Part shown: in pieces, positions 52,101-63,970 of the stretch
How positions within the stretch are numbered: position 1 is the first letter of the stretch
How the letters are laid out: every line of letters begins with the position of its first letter
Source of the DNA: Nomia melanderi
Taxonomy: Eukaryota > Arthropoda > Insecta > Hymenoptera > Halictidae
NCBI RefSeq assembly: GCF_051020985.1
Contig: NC_134999.1
Coordinates: 930,001-994,000, forward strand
DNA: 64,000 nucleotides
Reading direction: 5' to 3'
The notes under the pieces: model-generated
The model's input: the letters and a program-made list of their open reading frames with translations, nothing else
Database searches by the model: none
What the model was told of the DNA's origin: nothing
Made by a program: the position numbers and the translations under genes

Positions 52101-53595
52101 TGTTGATTTTGATTGATGAAATTACACGGGTATATCTTAACTATCTATTTTTAAACCATGTATTTTCAAAATCTAAATGAACGAATAATTTTTATAGGAA
52201 CAATTATAAAATTATAAAATTATAAAATTATAAAATAAACTGTACGGTCGAGACCACCGTCATCTTTTAAGAGCAATCGTTCGTGCTTGTAAAAAAGTTT
52301 GATCATTCGATAGTTTTACAGCGCTGAATCCAGGTGTCCGATTTTAATTAGGCTGGCAGAAGAACTGCGAGACGTAAACACGTCTACAATTGAACACTCG
52401 CCCGTTACCTTGTTGATACAGTGACTAAATAACAATTAATAACGAAAATAGAATGTGACAAGACAGTTTCGTTATTCAAACTTACGCGCCCTCATTAGCA
52501 GGCAAAGGAGGTTGATCTCATGTCTCAGGCTGAATGATGTCACCATTTACGTTCATTTTTGGGATCTATAGTTGCTGATCAGATCCTTCGGTGATGCATT
52601 AGGTTGTGCCACGTGAACGTTGACCGTGCCTTTTATTATTAAGTTTTTATTAAGTAATCGGTGAATCATGTGCTGGATTTTACATCATATCGTGCTATGC
52701 AAAATATTCTTGATACGGTCCCTTTTGTATTTTTATGCGTATCGCTTGATTACTATTACGTTGTCGTAACATACGAAAGGGTTTCCGTGAAAATGGTTCC
52801 GTTCTTGTCCAGATCGGAGAATGATACACGGCGAGATATTTGTGGAAAAGAAACTCTATTGTAACTACACGGTTTTGAGGGCTTTTGTATAAAGTTCGGT
52901 TTCCCGACGTTTGTGAAAGTTGCGCGTTTGTAAAATCCTGTTCGTCAAGAGGTTTTGTAGCGTTCTGTTTGATTCTTGTATTGCCTTATTTTATGTAAAC
53001 CTGGTTTTTTAGGATTGGTCAATTGCAGTTTTTGGTAGAGGAAAGTTGTGTTTTGTCATTGGTCGTGGGTGTCTATTTTGTGTCTCAAAGTGGAAAATTG
53101 TCAAAAGTCAATTAAAGGTATGAATGCAAATGAAGTGAGGGAGGGGGATTTTACATCATTCCTCTGAATTTGTCTCATAAGAAAAAATAAAATTTGTGAG
53201 CGTGATTTGGTTTTTCGGTTACTTTCGATAGATTATTAATAAATATTTGTTACAAGTGATAATAATTAAACATTCAATTTATTTTTAAAGCAGAGAATAG
53301 ATTCTTTTTATTAATTTTATTACATAAGTTTCTTTGTTTTTAATATTTACAAACGTGCAGCAGAGTACACGAATACAAAGTAGAAGATGTTAACGCTATG
53401 GAACCTGCATAAACAGTGCAGTACAGAAATACCAAAGACCCGTCGCAATGCGAAACGATAGACTCCAATCAACTTAAGTGTATAAATACAATATTGCAGA
53501 ATTGAACTACGACGTCTTTAGTTCTCAGGTAACTCGTGAAGGTGTTTCAATTGGATCCTATATATACGGAGTATTTTGGAATAGGGGAATAAGTA
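49131..53595. other. Gene-free stretch with a CpG-rich patch
   Basis: At 49335-49760 several frames are open on both strands and the G+C and CpG content is raised. It contains two loosely similar halves sharing CAACGGCAA (49400 and 49528). I cannot decide between an exon of an unseen gene, an old repeat or a promoter. Four TATAAAAT units lie near 52204-52234. The rest is AT-rich, with nothing identifiable. Confidence 0.45.
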
Positions 53596-54551
53596 CACTG
53601 CAGTTCTGACGCCTCGAGTCAATCCACCAAGCTAAAGAGTTACAGGGGCAAGGGGACTCTTCTACTCAGAATGCTCGCGTCAACAGCTATAGAACAACAG
53701 TTGATGTTAGCCGCCAAACCGTGTGACGAAGAAAGCAGACGGAACGGAAGACGACGTAATGTAACAAAAATTGCCGTCGAATTTCGTTTCTACGCAGCGG
53801 CGACTTTGTATGTTTACCGAATCTCAGGGACGAGGAGCCTTTGTTACCATGTTTTCTGGAAGGACCGAGGTAAGCGTGCGACCGACTCCCTTTGGCCCTT
53901 GCCCCAGGGGCCGTGTGGCGATCACGGTTCGGGAAGTGGCGATCCCGGGGTCCTTAGCTAGGGTCTAACCAACCCTTGGTGTGGACGAGACACCTTGATA
54001 TGGCAGGCACAGCTTATTCATGTATGTAAGAAGCCGGACAGGTCCTACCAATAGACCTGTGATTGGATTGGTACTACGGGCGCTCCGGTTGCCCACGAGG
54101 ATGTACGAAGGGTACCGAGTCCCCTTGTCACCTCGCAGAGAGCGTACCATGGGTGCTTGTCCCCGGGTCCTCTCGGCCGGTGCAATTGGTGTTGGATTCG
54201 TAATGACAGTGGTTGAAACCTACATGCTGGGCAGAGACCTTTCGAGGGTCTCGGCGCGTGAGCAGCGTCCCACCTGCTCCTGGACCAGACAGGAAATCTG
54301 GTAGAGTTTTTGGAAAGGTAACTCGGCGCTACCAACAGTCTACTTCCATGGGACTCGTCATCCCTGGGAAGCAACGCTGGTAAGGCTACGGCCTCAGCTG
54401 ATTGAGCTTAATCTCAATCCCTCGCCCATGGGGGCTCTCCTTGGTAAGCCTTCGCGGCAGGTACTTGGAGAATAATCAGGGTTCCGTCTGTCCCTTTGGC
54501 CCTGTGACTTTTTAGCTTGACGGATTGACTCAGGATGTGAGAGCTGCACTG
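53596..54551. mobile_element. Family D element carrying a GC-rich payload, TA-flanked
   Basis: TA at 53594-53595 and 54552-54553 flank inverted ends. Left: CACTGCAGTTCTGACG, GAGTCAATCCACCAAGCTAA, GTTACAGGGGCAAGGGGAC. Right, read inward: CAGTGCAGCTCTCACA, TGAGTCAATCCGTCAAGCTA, GTCACAGGGCCAAAGGGAC. Next to the left end the sequence AGAATGCTCGCGTCAACAGC matches the 26-kb MITE. The interior 53850-54480 is strikingly GC-rich: lines at 54061, 54121 and 54241 count 35, 41 and 38 G+C of 60. Open frames there (53671-53961, 54020-54304, 54045-54374 on -) overlap on both strands and show no domain. Confidence 0.75.
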
Positions 54552-54553
54552 TA

Positions 54554-57089
54554 CGTTTACACGTTGCGACAACATTTTCGGTAGTCTATGCTTAACAGTA
54601 TCAAATCCACAGACTCTAGATGCAGAGGTACGCAACAGGCGAACACTATCTTTCTGGATTAAAAGGGTATTTACTAAGGTATAAATTTTGGACTATATTT
54701 ATAATAATAAATTTTCTAATTGAATATAAGAACAAAATTATTGCGGATCTTTATTTAAGACAATCTTCGTAATCTCCTGCATCTGAATTTCTTGATTGCA
54801 CATATTATATAGTTGTCACAGATGCTGTGAATCTAATATATATGATGGGTTTAACAAGAAATACAAGTAACCTAAGTGCATAGTCTGGATAATATAAATA
54901 TCTGTGTCTGAGATACCGAGTCTTACACTTTTCATTCCAACAGATTTGATTTAATAAAAAATTCTTGTGTTTTTGGATATTCTATTATTGGATTTTAAAG
55001 TACCAAAGAGCGATATACTGATTTATTATTTCGAATGAAAGTCCCACTTCACGTCTGTAAGCTGTTTCTTATATTTTTAATTTTTAGATATTTTATTTGT
55101 TATCGAAATATTGATCCAGATATGTTTGGTTCATAACTCAGCTGTAATTCAAAGGTCTTATGTATTGTAGTATGGTTGATAATGTAAGTGTAGTTTATGT
55201 CGTTTGTAGTAATTAGATATGTGCCACGGATTCATTGTATTTCTCAGCGTTGTATATATTCTTTCAATATGATATAAATGATTTTTCATTCTTTCTATTA
55301 AGATAAAATCCAGATATACTCGAGGGTTTGTCTCGGATTGATAAAGATGAGACATACTAAAGCCTAATGATTTCCATGAAGATATACAATAGGTAGATAT
55401 AACAATATATAATGCATCTTTAGATTTTTATAAAGTAAAAAGTTCGAATAAAAATTATATTAAAACGAGAAGTTGAATTTCAAACATTAACACGTTAATC
55501 ACCGATGGACCGACGTTCCTGAATTACTTGAAAACAATCGTAACATGCAAGATGACTGATGTCGAATGAAAATGTTTAATAACGTAACTAAGTTGATAAT
55601 AGTGAATGCAACAATAATAGCGCCAAATAATATAATTAATAATTGTTCCTGCTTTTTTTGCTCCAAAAGAACAACTCTATGGAAAAACGATCAAAATTTT
55701 CATGGCGCTTAACGTATTAAATATTTTATGCAAATCGAATTATACGATAGATTTTTAATTTCCTCAGTATGTCCACTCTTCATTATATCATCGAATTAAT
55801 TTTTATTATTTAAAGAGCAACTATTCGCTTTTATTATAGTCCATGCGGTCCAAGGTTTATGATTCTCTGAAAAGTCCGCATATTTCAATTTAACTGGTGT
55901 TCTAATGTACTTAGAATGATCTTTATTGGTAGTGGAATATCTGGTGAAACCCTGAAGCTAAATGAAATGCGGAGAAGTATTTTGTGACCGTATTTAATAT
56001 TTCACTTGTATTTAATATAGAATTAGTTTTTGAGTTTCTGTGTTTGTAAATACTATCCAGGGATTGCAATTATAAGGGCTATTTAAAGGTAAGATTCTAT
56101 TGTATTTCCTGTGATTCATTTAAGTATTAATGATTCGACGTGGAAAAGCGTCTGATTAATAATTTATTTTTCATAAATTAATGATCTGTAGCTGATTGTA
56201 TCAACTAAGACTTTGTAGTTACGATATCTGAAAGTTGTACGAATAAGTTACCTATGGATCCTGAGAGAGGGATTTCGAAACTAAAGACATTCAGTGTCAT
56301 CCCGGCGGAAAAGCGTGCGTCACATGTGGGGGAAAAAAGTTTCTTTGTTGTCCTACAGAGTTGAGTTAGCTGCAGGTGATATTTCACTCTCTTATTTTAC
56401 ATTCTTTTTCGAGAGGTTCTCCTTCATTGCAATAGTTTCATCCTTTTTTGTAAGAAACTAGATTACAATTTCCAGCGAATTTATTGAAGATCTATGTCCT
56501 CGTCGATTTGGATGATGTTGTAATATGTCGTAAAATTCAACATTTCAAAAAACTATGTCGTATGAATACGTATAAGTAGTGGTCGAACTAGTGGAATGGA
56601 CATCAATAGTGTCGAGACTATTACTCTAGATTGTTATATGGAAAATGGAGTGCTGCATTTTGTCCTTAGAAATTACTATGGGTACAAGAGGGGAAAAAAC
56701 CAACACCAGAAGGATGAAAAATTCTTATAACTTGTCATAATAAGTGTAAATCACTCATATTCATAAAATGTCATTCATTGTTGGTAAATCGAGGTCTACC
56801 GCATTAGAAGTCATTAATAGATAAAAATAATCCGAAAGAAAGACCTTGAAGAAATATACGGTCAACAGCATAAGTGTTCGTCCACGTATTGTATTCGGCA
56901 TACGTATAGGGAAAGGTAGGAAAAGATAAAGAGAAAATTTAAGTAAAACATACAGAAATTAATCTTTATTAATACAAAACAAGTCGATATTGTTTAAAGT
57001 GCATGATGACTGTACACTGCGAGAGATTAAATGACGTATCGTAATGTATTGACAATTTTTACAAAATTAAATTGTTGTTGTATAAAAGT
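54554..57089. other. Gene-free AT-rich stretch
   Basis: Apart from the MITE at 55487-55720, I see no gene or repeat I can name. The 56205-56387 open frame has no recognisable content. Confidence 0.5.
55487..55720. mobile_element. piggyBac-type MITE
   Basis: TTAA at 55487-55490 and 55717-55720 flank inverted ends CACGTTAATCACCGATGG and TACGTTAAGCGCCATG. The 234-base interior is AT-rich and non-coding. The ends resemble those of the 43262 copy (CA-GTTAAGCGCC), so the two may share a transposase. Confidence 0.7.
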
Positions 57090-57800
57090 ACAGTTACATA
57101 AAACAAATATTTAATACGATATTCTTTAAATGTAATTATACCTTTCAAACGCTTAGGCATTAATTTCATCAATTTTTCTGCGTTTGTGTCAAAATTTTCT
57201 TTTTTATTTCTGTCTACATATGTTCACTGGAATCCATGTCTGACAATTGGGGCGACGTTCCCAAATAATGTGGCATATTGTAAAACATCCATTTCCTAAC
57301 CATTGCGACTTTTTTTGCTTCGGATCGTTACATACCTTGTTGAAGCATGAAGTTATTTTCTATACCTAGTTTTCCAGTACTTGACAGTGAATTATAGCAA
57401 AGATGTAAGAATAAATCCTGCTTTCATGTATTGAAGTAGAACCAAGTGATTTATGGTATCTTTTACAATGTAATAATTTATCAATTCCAACCGCTAACAT
57501 AGACAGACAGCCCCTTACTACGAGCTACGTTTCTTCGTTGATCTTTAATTTTGCCCGCGGCACTCTACGGTCGATTTTTCCGAAAACTCTTTCATTAGAA
57601 CGTCAAAAACGTAAAATTTTGACTCATTAGTAAAAATTATAAGTTTCCAAACGTCTTCTAACTTGGAAACGTATTTGTATTTGAACTCTTAATTTCTCAT
57701 TCTGAAATGCAGCGTTAATCAATGGGTTTTCACGACTAACACGGTTTTATAAATTGGCCTATGGGGAACTCATTAGGCAGTATTAAATCTTATAATCTCA
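57090..57800 (-). pseudogene. Decayed Tc1-like transposase
   Basis: On the - strand, pieces appear in the expected order with frameshifts and stops: SRENPLINAAFQNEKLRVQ (about 57740-57680), LIIFTNESKFYVFDVLM (about 57650-57590, where Asn replaces the first catalytic Asp), KIDRRVPRAKLKINEET, GCLSML, GIENNFMLQQG (the usual QQD is lost), VRKWMFYNM, SPQLSDMDSSEHM-stop-TEIKKK (usual SPDLNPIEHMWTEIKKK) and NAEKLMKLMPKRLKGI near 57165-57120. A full Tc1 transposase is about 340 residues. Catalytic residues are mutated, so it is dead. No clear TIRs were found. Confidence 0.75.
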
Positions 57801-58410
57801 TTTTTGTTATGTTTCGTTCATTTCCAAGCAATTTATCTAATTTAAACATTCGCCGACGAATACCTTTGTGTTCAAATTTTTCGATATGTTATGATACTTT
57901 TATAATGTTTAATTTCTCAACATGTATAACAATTATAGACTTCAAAGAATATTATATATCAGTAAATATATATGTCGATGTTTTTTACTTAAGTTTTACA
58001 TGTATATTTTCCTACTTTTCCGTATATGTATACTGAGTGCGATAAATGGAGGCTACAAAATTATGTTGCTGATTGTATGTTACCAACTGATTATCCCAAT
58101 TTAAACCAGACATTGCATTCTATTTTTTAAAGACCCATTTTCAGTAAAATACTATAAGAAAATAACTGTGAAATTATAGAAAGCTAGAAATTCTCAGCTT
58201 CTGAGTATTACTTATCAGTGTAAATTAATTATCCAACATTTTTGTCATAAATATATGCGTATTTGATGTACATATGAGCCGTTTTGTTTTTAAAGTGGCA
58301 TAAGTCCATTTATTCATACATTGAAATATTTAAGGGTTTGCGTTTGAATTAACTTAAAAATGTTGGCAAACATTAATGAATTCGGTTAGTGTTTTTAAAA
58401 CTATACACAG

Positions 58411-59145
58411 TGATGTTCGCTTAAATTCTACAGAAATCTGCTCTGTTTAATTCCACTCCACCATCCCTACTCTTCCCCCACTACTCACTGACTTGAGCTC
58501 AGTGTAACGTGATCCCAGAAGACAGGGACAAAAAATGAATACAATGAGAAGAAGAGAGACAGACACAGATTTAAAAGATGCCGCATGCGTTAAGTGTAAA
58601 CATGCAACGAAGAACATTTCAATTGCAATAATTTTAACCTTACCTTCTCAATCGTAGTACCGATGGAATGTTGAGATCTTTTACATAAAAAAGCGTCCAA
58701 ACACGATGTAAATCGGTTTAGTTTTATCGATTTGGTAAGGAATGAATCTTTAATTTCGTTAATTACATTAAGTTGATAAAAGTAGTCCGATTTCCATTGT
58801 GTTATTTTAATCTTCATTTCTCATTTGAACAACAACCTCAGAAATCCACTGGCATTGCATTTGAAACTGCAATTCAAATTTTATTCATTGCATGTTTACA
58901 TTTGACGCGTGCGGTATCGCTTTGAAGTCCCATGTCTCGATCCACGATGCTTGACAAATTGTTTCTATCTCGCTTCCGCTCATTATATCGATTCTCTCCC
59001 TTTGTCAGACTATGCTTGAGTAAATTCTTAGAAGCAAATAGCTTCCTTCTGTTTTTTTCTGCTCGGTTAAATTCTACTGCTAGGACCAAAATTGTGGAAT
59101 TTGAACGAGCATTGCTGTACTGATTAAATTTTATTACGCAATAAT
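58411..59145. mobile_element. Family G fold-back repeat
   Basis: The left arm 58411-58640 and right arm 58862-59145 are inverted copies: TTCGCTTAAATTC, TGCTCTGTTTAATTCCACTC, GCCGCATGCGTTAAGTGTAA, CATGCAACGAAGAACATTTC against their counterparts in the right arm. The centre (58642-58860) aligns in reverse with 48970-49120. Open frames 58874-59221 (-) and 58932-59123 (+) lie within the arm. Confidence 0.65.
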
Positions 59146-62100
59146 AATTAATGAAACTGTTAAAGAAAGTAAACAGGTTTTCAGCTACAAATGGACTTAT
59201 TCCACTTTCAAAAAAAAACATTCTTGTGATTACATTTTACAGTTAAATCTCTTTTGACTGGACTATTATTTTTTCAATTTTATTTCTCGCTTACACTTAT
59301 AGGTGATATGTAAAACAGTAAACTTATCATATCATTATATTTCTTTCTTGTATGGACCTTGCGGTTGTGTAAAGAGGTAATAGAGGAATTTTGCTAAAAT
59401 TTTATGAGATTCGTTCCCTTTACACCTTATAGAGAATATCTTCAGCCAATTTACAATTTCTTCGTTCGTATTTTTTTTCCTGATTGATATTACCTCTTCC
59501 AGGGATTTTGTTGAAACAAAGTTTTCTTGTTTCGTTTCGTGTGAAAGCAACTTATCTTTTCTTTCGGAAATTCTTTATTATATTGTAGTACTCTTGAGAA
59601 GTATATATATAGTGATTCTTCCTTAATTCCATTTCTGCAATTCCAAAATCTCTGTCGTTTGGAAAAAATGAATGACCCGACAACATAAATTTGTGGTCAA
59701 TAATATTTGTTATTGTCAGTTGATTGCACAATTTTCAACCACATCAATGCAGGCTTTATATTTCAATTTTTCACAGGACAGATATCGCTATAAGCTATTA
59801 TATGATCTTGACTGGTAACATTTTGGATGTGTTTGGGCAATAAGATGCTACCTCTTCTGAATCTCTACATGCTACAATTTCGTCCCATGTATACATACAA
59901 ATTTTGCACACTTTGCTTTAGGTTTTGTAGGTAAACAACCTGAGTTATAAATAATTTAGGTATTAGTTGAATGTGTGAGTTATTTCCGCGTTTATAAGAC
60001 CTGCTAATTTTTTTTAATGGTTCTTTGAAAAGACACAATAAGTGAAATACGCATTTGCCATCGACCACGAGACACGTGTCGCGAAGCAAATCGAACACAA
60101 TTATTAACTTCAATTCATTTCATTTGAGCAACAACACTGTTACCTTATTCATAACGTTATTTATTTTAAACATTGACTACTAGAAATCATGATAATTATA
60201 AAGTATTTTCAGTTATTGATTATTAAGACTGGACTTATTAAACTTCTTTTAATTAATTTATGAGTATCGAACACTATTGATTGTATGATTTTAAAAAGAA
60301 GGTATCTCACTAAAACCACCATTAACTCATTTTTTTCCAAAAACAGACCTGTACCATTTAAAAAAAAAACAGTTCATATATCCTTGATCCACATATAAAG
60401 CCATTAGTAAATGCTACTTTCGAACGTTCCGCGTTCAGTATGCTAAGCGGAACCAGGATTTCGACCCTTTGGTTTATGACGTTGTCTCGGGAAACAATAC
60501 CGATCGTTGTAAACCTTGTCGTTGCGGGACACTTCGAAATCGGCGTGGCCAAGCACGAACTTGACCATCTTAACTTCGATACGTTTGCTCGAAGAAGAAC
60601 ATCGTCGCAACATTCGTTAAAGAACCCTCGAAACGATAAGTCGAAAGGCTCGTTCGGAACCGTCGACACAATTATTTCGCAAAAGGTTTAACGGTCGAGA
60701 AAATCGTCATAATCGAAGTACAAGGGGAAACGTTCGTGCTCACTCAGAGGTTCAGTCCTTCAGAATCTTCATTCCCTTCACAGCAGCTTCGAGAATATAA
60801 AATACGCGCGTCGTTAGCTCCATTACGCTGGATCTAGATATTCAAGTTTAATTAGACCGATATCACAGTTATTAATTAGCGCGAGACGAAAATGTACCAC
60901 CGTTTAAGAAACTAAATGTAACCTTCACGTCTCAATAACAGACGCGTAATAACAATACATCGATTATAGTAATGTATATCTCCCGGAAACTAATTATTTT
61001 TTGTTTGAAATCTTCTTTTGTATAGCAAATAATTTACCAGTTATTTGAAGTAATCATGTTACAATTGCATATATCTACGAATACGTGCAACAGGCATCAC
61101 GCAGAAGCATCATTGGTTCGACAATCAATCACTGGCCATTCAGAATAAACTTAAATTCACACCGCCAAATCACGACTAATTATTGCGTTTTTTTTTCAAT
61201 ATCCTTTCAATTTCCGCGAATACTCCGTCACAATGATGATGCACTCTTTGGAAAGGAATTGAAATTTTTCAGACATACTACATAATTTCGTCGTGTCGCA
61301 CAAAACACACAGCGAAAGATCCCTCTTGCGTTTGTACCGTCCCGCATGCCGTTTTTCCTGCTACACACGATACATTACCTAAATATTTAAAACTGTGGTG
61401 GTTTTTGATTTTCTGGAATATTTGAGTTGCGCAAGAAATCGCACAGGGTGGTAGATGACATCATAGAAATTGTATTAATAACAACATGTATTTCGTACTA
61501 ACATTAATATAAATAGCGTATTTCGCCTCGATGAGACCAGGTCTGGTCTGCACAGATACAATTTCAGAATGTTGGATCACGTAAATGTATCGTATCAGGA
61601 TTACTGCAAGACCGTTACAAAATTGTTACAACACTGATCCCGAAATACTAACCCACAACGGGGAGGAGGATCGATTCCTCACATATCAATCTTCACTCTC
61701 GCAGGAACATCAGCTTTCTAACCACCTGCAGGCCCTTGACGAGCATCGACGGCGTTGACGAAGAATATTGCGTCTGGACGGTGTCGCAAAATATTGTTTA
61801 TTGCCTGGGATCTTCTCGATTTCTAGCCAATTTTCCAACGTTCCTTATAGTTGCAAAATTCTTCAGACTCGAATATTTATGACCTTGTAAGACTTCAAGT
61901 TATCTGAATATATTCAAGTACAATATTATCAATGTATTATTAACACGCTCGCGACCAGCGCATGTTTCAGTAGTAATCTTCATGGTTACAATATTTCGTT
62001 AAATGCAAGAAATCGCCTTCATAAAATCTACATAAAATTTCAGGAAAAAATTTTTTTGAATTTATTATTTTATTTATTTAATCTAACATGAACAACGTAC
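59146..62100. other. Gene-free stretch with a CpG-rich block
   Basis: Mostly AT-rich. The block 60420-60840 is clearly richer in G+C and CpG and has open frames on both strands (60440-60691 +, 60358-60669 -). It ends with the TATAAAA listed separately. At 61546-61680 and 61700-61800 the composition is also raised. Nothing recognisable. Confidence 0.45.
60796..60802 (+). promoter_or_regulatory. Possible TATA box in a CpG-rich block
   Basis: TATAAAA followed about 17 bases later by TTAGCTCCATTAC, at the end of an unusually CpG-rich block (60420-60840). No coding sequence was found downstream within 3 kb. Confidence 0.15.
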
Positions 62101-62246
62101 AGTAGCTACTTGCCCATACGGGCAACCCGCGGATTGCCCGAGCATAATCCATCCGGCCTGTTAGCTCATAACGCCGCAGGCAAAAAATGCTGTTTTGTGT
62201 ATTACATACTTTGTAAGTACATATGTAGTATTGATCGCCCACTTAA
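62101..62246 (+). repeat. Family H repeat copy
   Basis: CTACTTGCCCATACGGGCAA, CCCGCGGATTGCCCGAGCAT, TTTTGTGTATTACATACTTTG and GATCGCCCACTT parallel the - strand of 40300-40405. It continues into a region with many GCCC/GGGC words up to about 62370 that can form short stems. Confidence 0.6.
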
Positions 62247-63479
62247 GGCCCTAACGGGCGGACACTGACACAAGTGTATTTCCCCCAGCTTGGGTACGTA
62301 TGCCCGTGTCTTTGCCCAAAGCTCTGCCCGTGGGCAACCGAGGTTGCCCTTTCCCGCATAAAGGCGCGTTGAACAGACCTGCCGTACACCATGCGAGACG
62401 ATTGTAAATACAAACACATGCGAAAGCACAATATGTTGAGTGTTATAAATATGTGACATTGTCTAAGATTGAAATGGAAAGAACCACGAACACGCGTGCA
62501 ATGATGAAAACTTCCGTGGATGAGCAAATGAGATATAATGAGTTTTCAGAAGTGAAATGAAAGTGAGAAAGAGAGACTGTCTAGAAGGATTTGCGACAAA
62601 ACTAGTATATGCTGAGACGGTGTGAGCCAAAGTGATGAGTAATGGCCGACGGATCCGCAGGCACGCGGCATCGAAAGATCTAGAATCCTGTGGGTGCGCG
62701 CGTCGATCATCTATGTTCGGTTAACAAAAATTGATTGCTGCGCACAGATCCGGCCAGGCAGGGGTGAAATGAGATAGTGTGACAGAGGTGCTGCCACCAC
62801 ACGCAGCCAGGGGTGTACAAAACACTCAAACTTTTCAAATAGACACTGGTCGCAAACGTGATAACAATCCCTGATTAATTTATCAGTATCATGTTGTTAA
62901 TAGATTATTTCTATTTTAATCAAGTAATTCAGATATTTATGAGTAACGCAAAGGTAACTCAAAAGATTTTTAGTTTTAAATTTATTTCCAAATAGCTTGA
63001 ATATTTGATCCGGTTGAGTTTTTCAAGCATGGGATTGATTATATCAAATATATATATTTTTTTGATTATGAAAGAAAATAATACAAGCGTGCAACTTCTT
63101 AACAAAATAAAGAGATAAAAGGTCAAAAGACAAAGGCACTCAGAAGCTGAGATGTGTAAACAAGCAATAATTGCGCCAGGCACTCTCTCGTCTAAGTATC
63201 AAGACCAAGAACAAGAGGACTAAATTCAACAATGAAGTAAACGTATTTACCCATACTTACTTATCTTATCTTACTAAATTATCAAAAATTATTTATACAC
63301 GGTATAACAGAAGGACATTGAATGCAGTATGGAATACTTCGACATCTCATAAGATTGAATTTTTACTTATACATAAAAAAAGATTTTCAGAAAAATCTAA
63401 TATATCAACACTGTTCGGTTTCAATGATTTTTAAATATATTGTCAAGGACATGATTTGGACAACTTTTTCCTTACGCAT
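62247..63479. other. Intergenic stretch
   Basis: 62250-62370 holds clustered GGGC/GCCC words. 62630-62810 is CpG-richer and unassigned. The rest is AT-rich. Open frames 62202-62527 (-) and 62959-63183 (-) have no recognisable domain. Confidence 0.4.
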
Positions 63480-63970
63480 AATGTTAGGAAACCTCTAGTT
63501 TCCGAGATAATCGCAAAATACTTTCGCTACCTCATAGCGAATTATGATATATACATGTATATACATGAGCGTGCTATGAGAGGTTCACAAGCGCAGTCGC
63601 ACGTATATACGTGGTTTCAGCCTTCAACCTTTTCGTATTTCATGTAGAAAAAGCGTGGGCGGAGCAAAGGCAAAGCCCCTGCATGGGCTGCATCCCCACC
63701 CTGTGAAAAAGCTAGCCCCACTCAAACAGATCTGTAGTACCTAAATAAAATCCATCCCTATATGTACGAAAGAACATACGACACTATCGCGGTTGACTGG
63801 AACTCTTAGAACTTTTGTCGAGGAGAGTACATGAAACCGGAGAACCCACCCTTCTCACTACACGCTCATATAGGTATAGTAGTTTTACAGTACGCTGACA
63901 AATATAGAATTTTACATGTGGTAGCGAAAGTTTTTAGTAATTACCTTGGAAATTAGAAGTGTTTGTGCAT
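63480..63970. mobile_element. Family B MITE relative
   Basis: TAGTTTCCGAGATAATCGC, ACTTTCGCTAC and ATGAGCGTGCTATGAGA at 63497-63572 match the arm at 12585-12720. An inverted counterpart lies at about 63860-63958 (on the - strand: AATTTCCAAGGTAATTAC, AACTTTCGCTACCACATGTA, TATATGAGCGTG). The centre (63640-63800) is GC-richer and non-coding. Confidence 0.55.

Noticed and set aside
60358..60691. Overlapping + and - frames as a host exon
   Set aside because: Neither has a recognisable motif or clear splice sites. Kept only as a CpG-rich block of unknown role.
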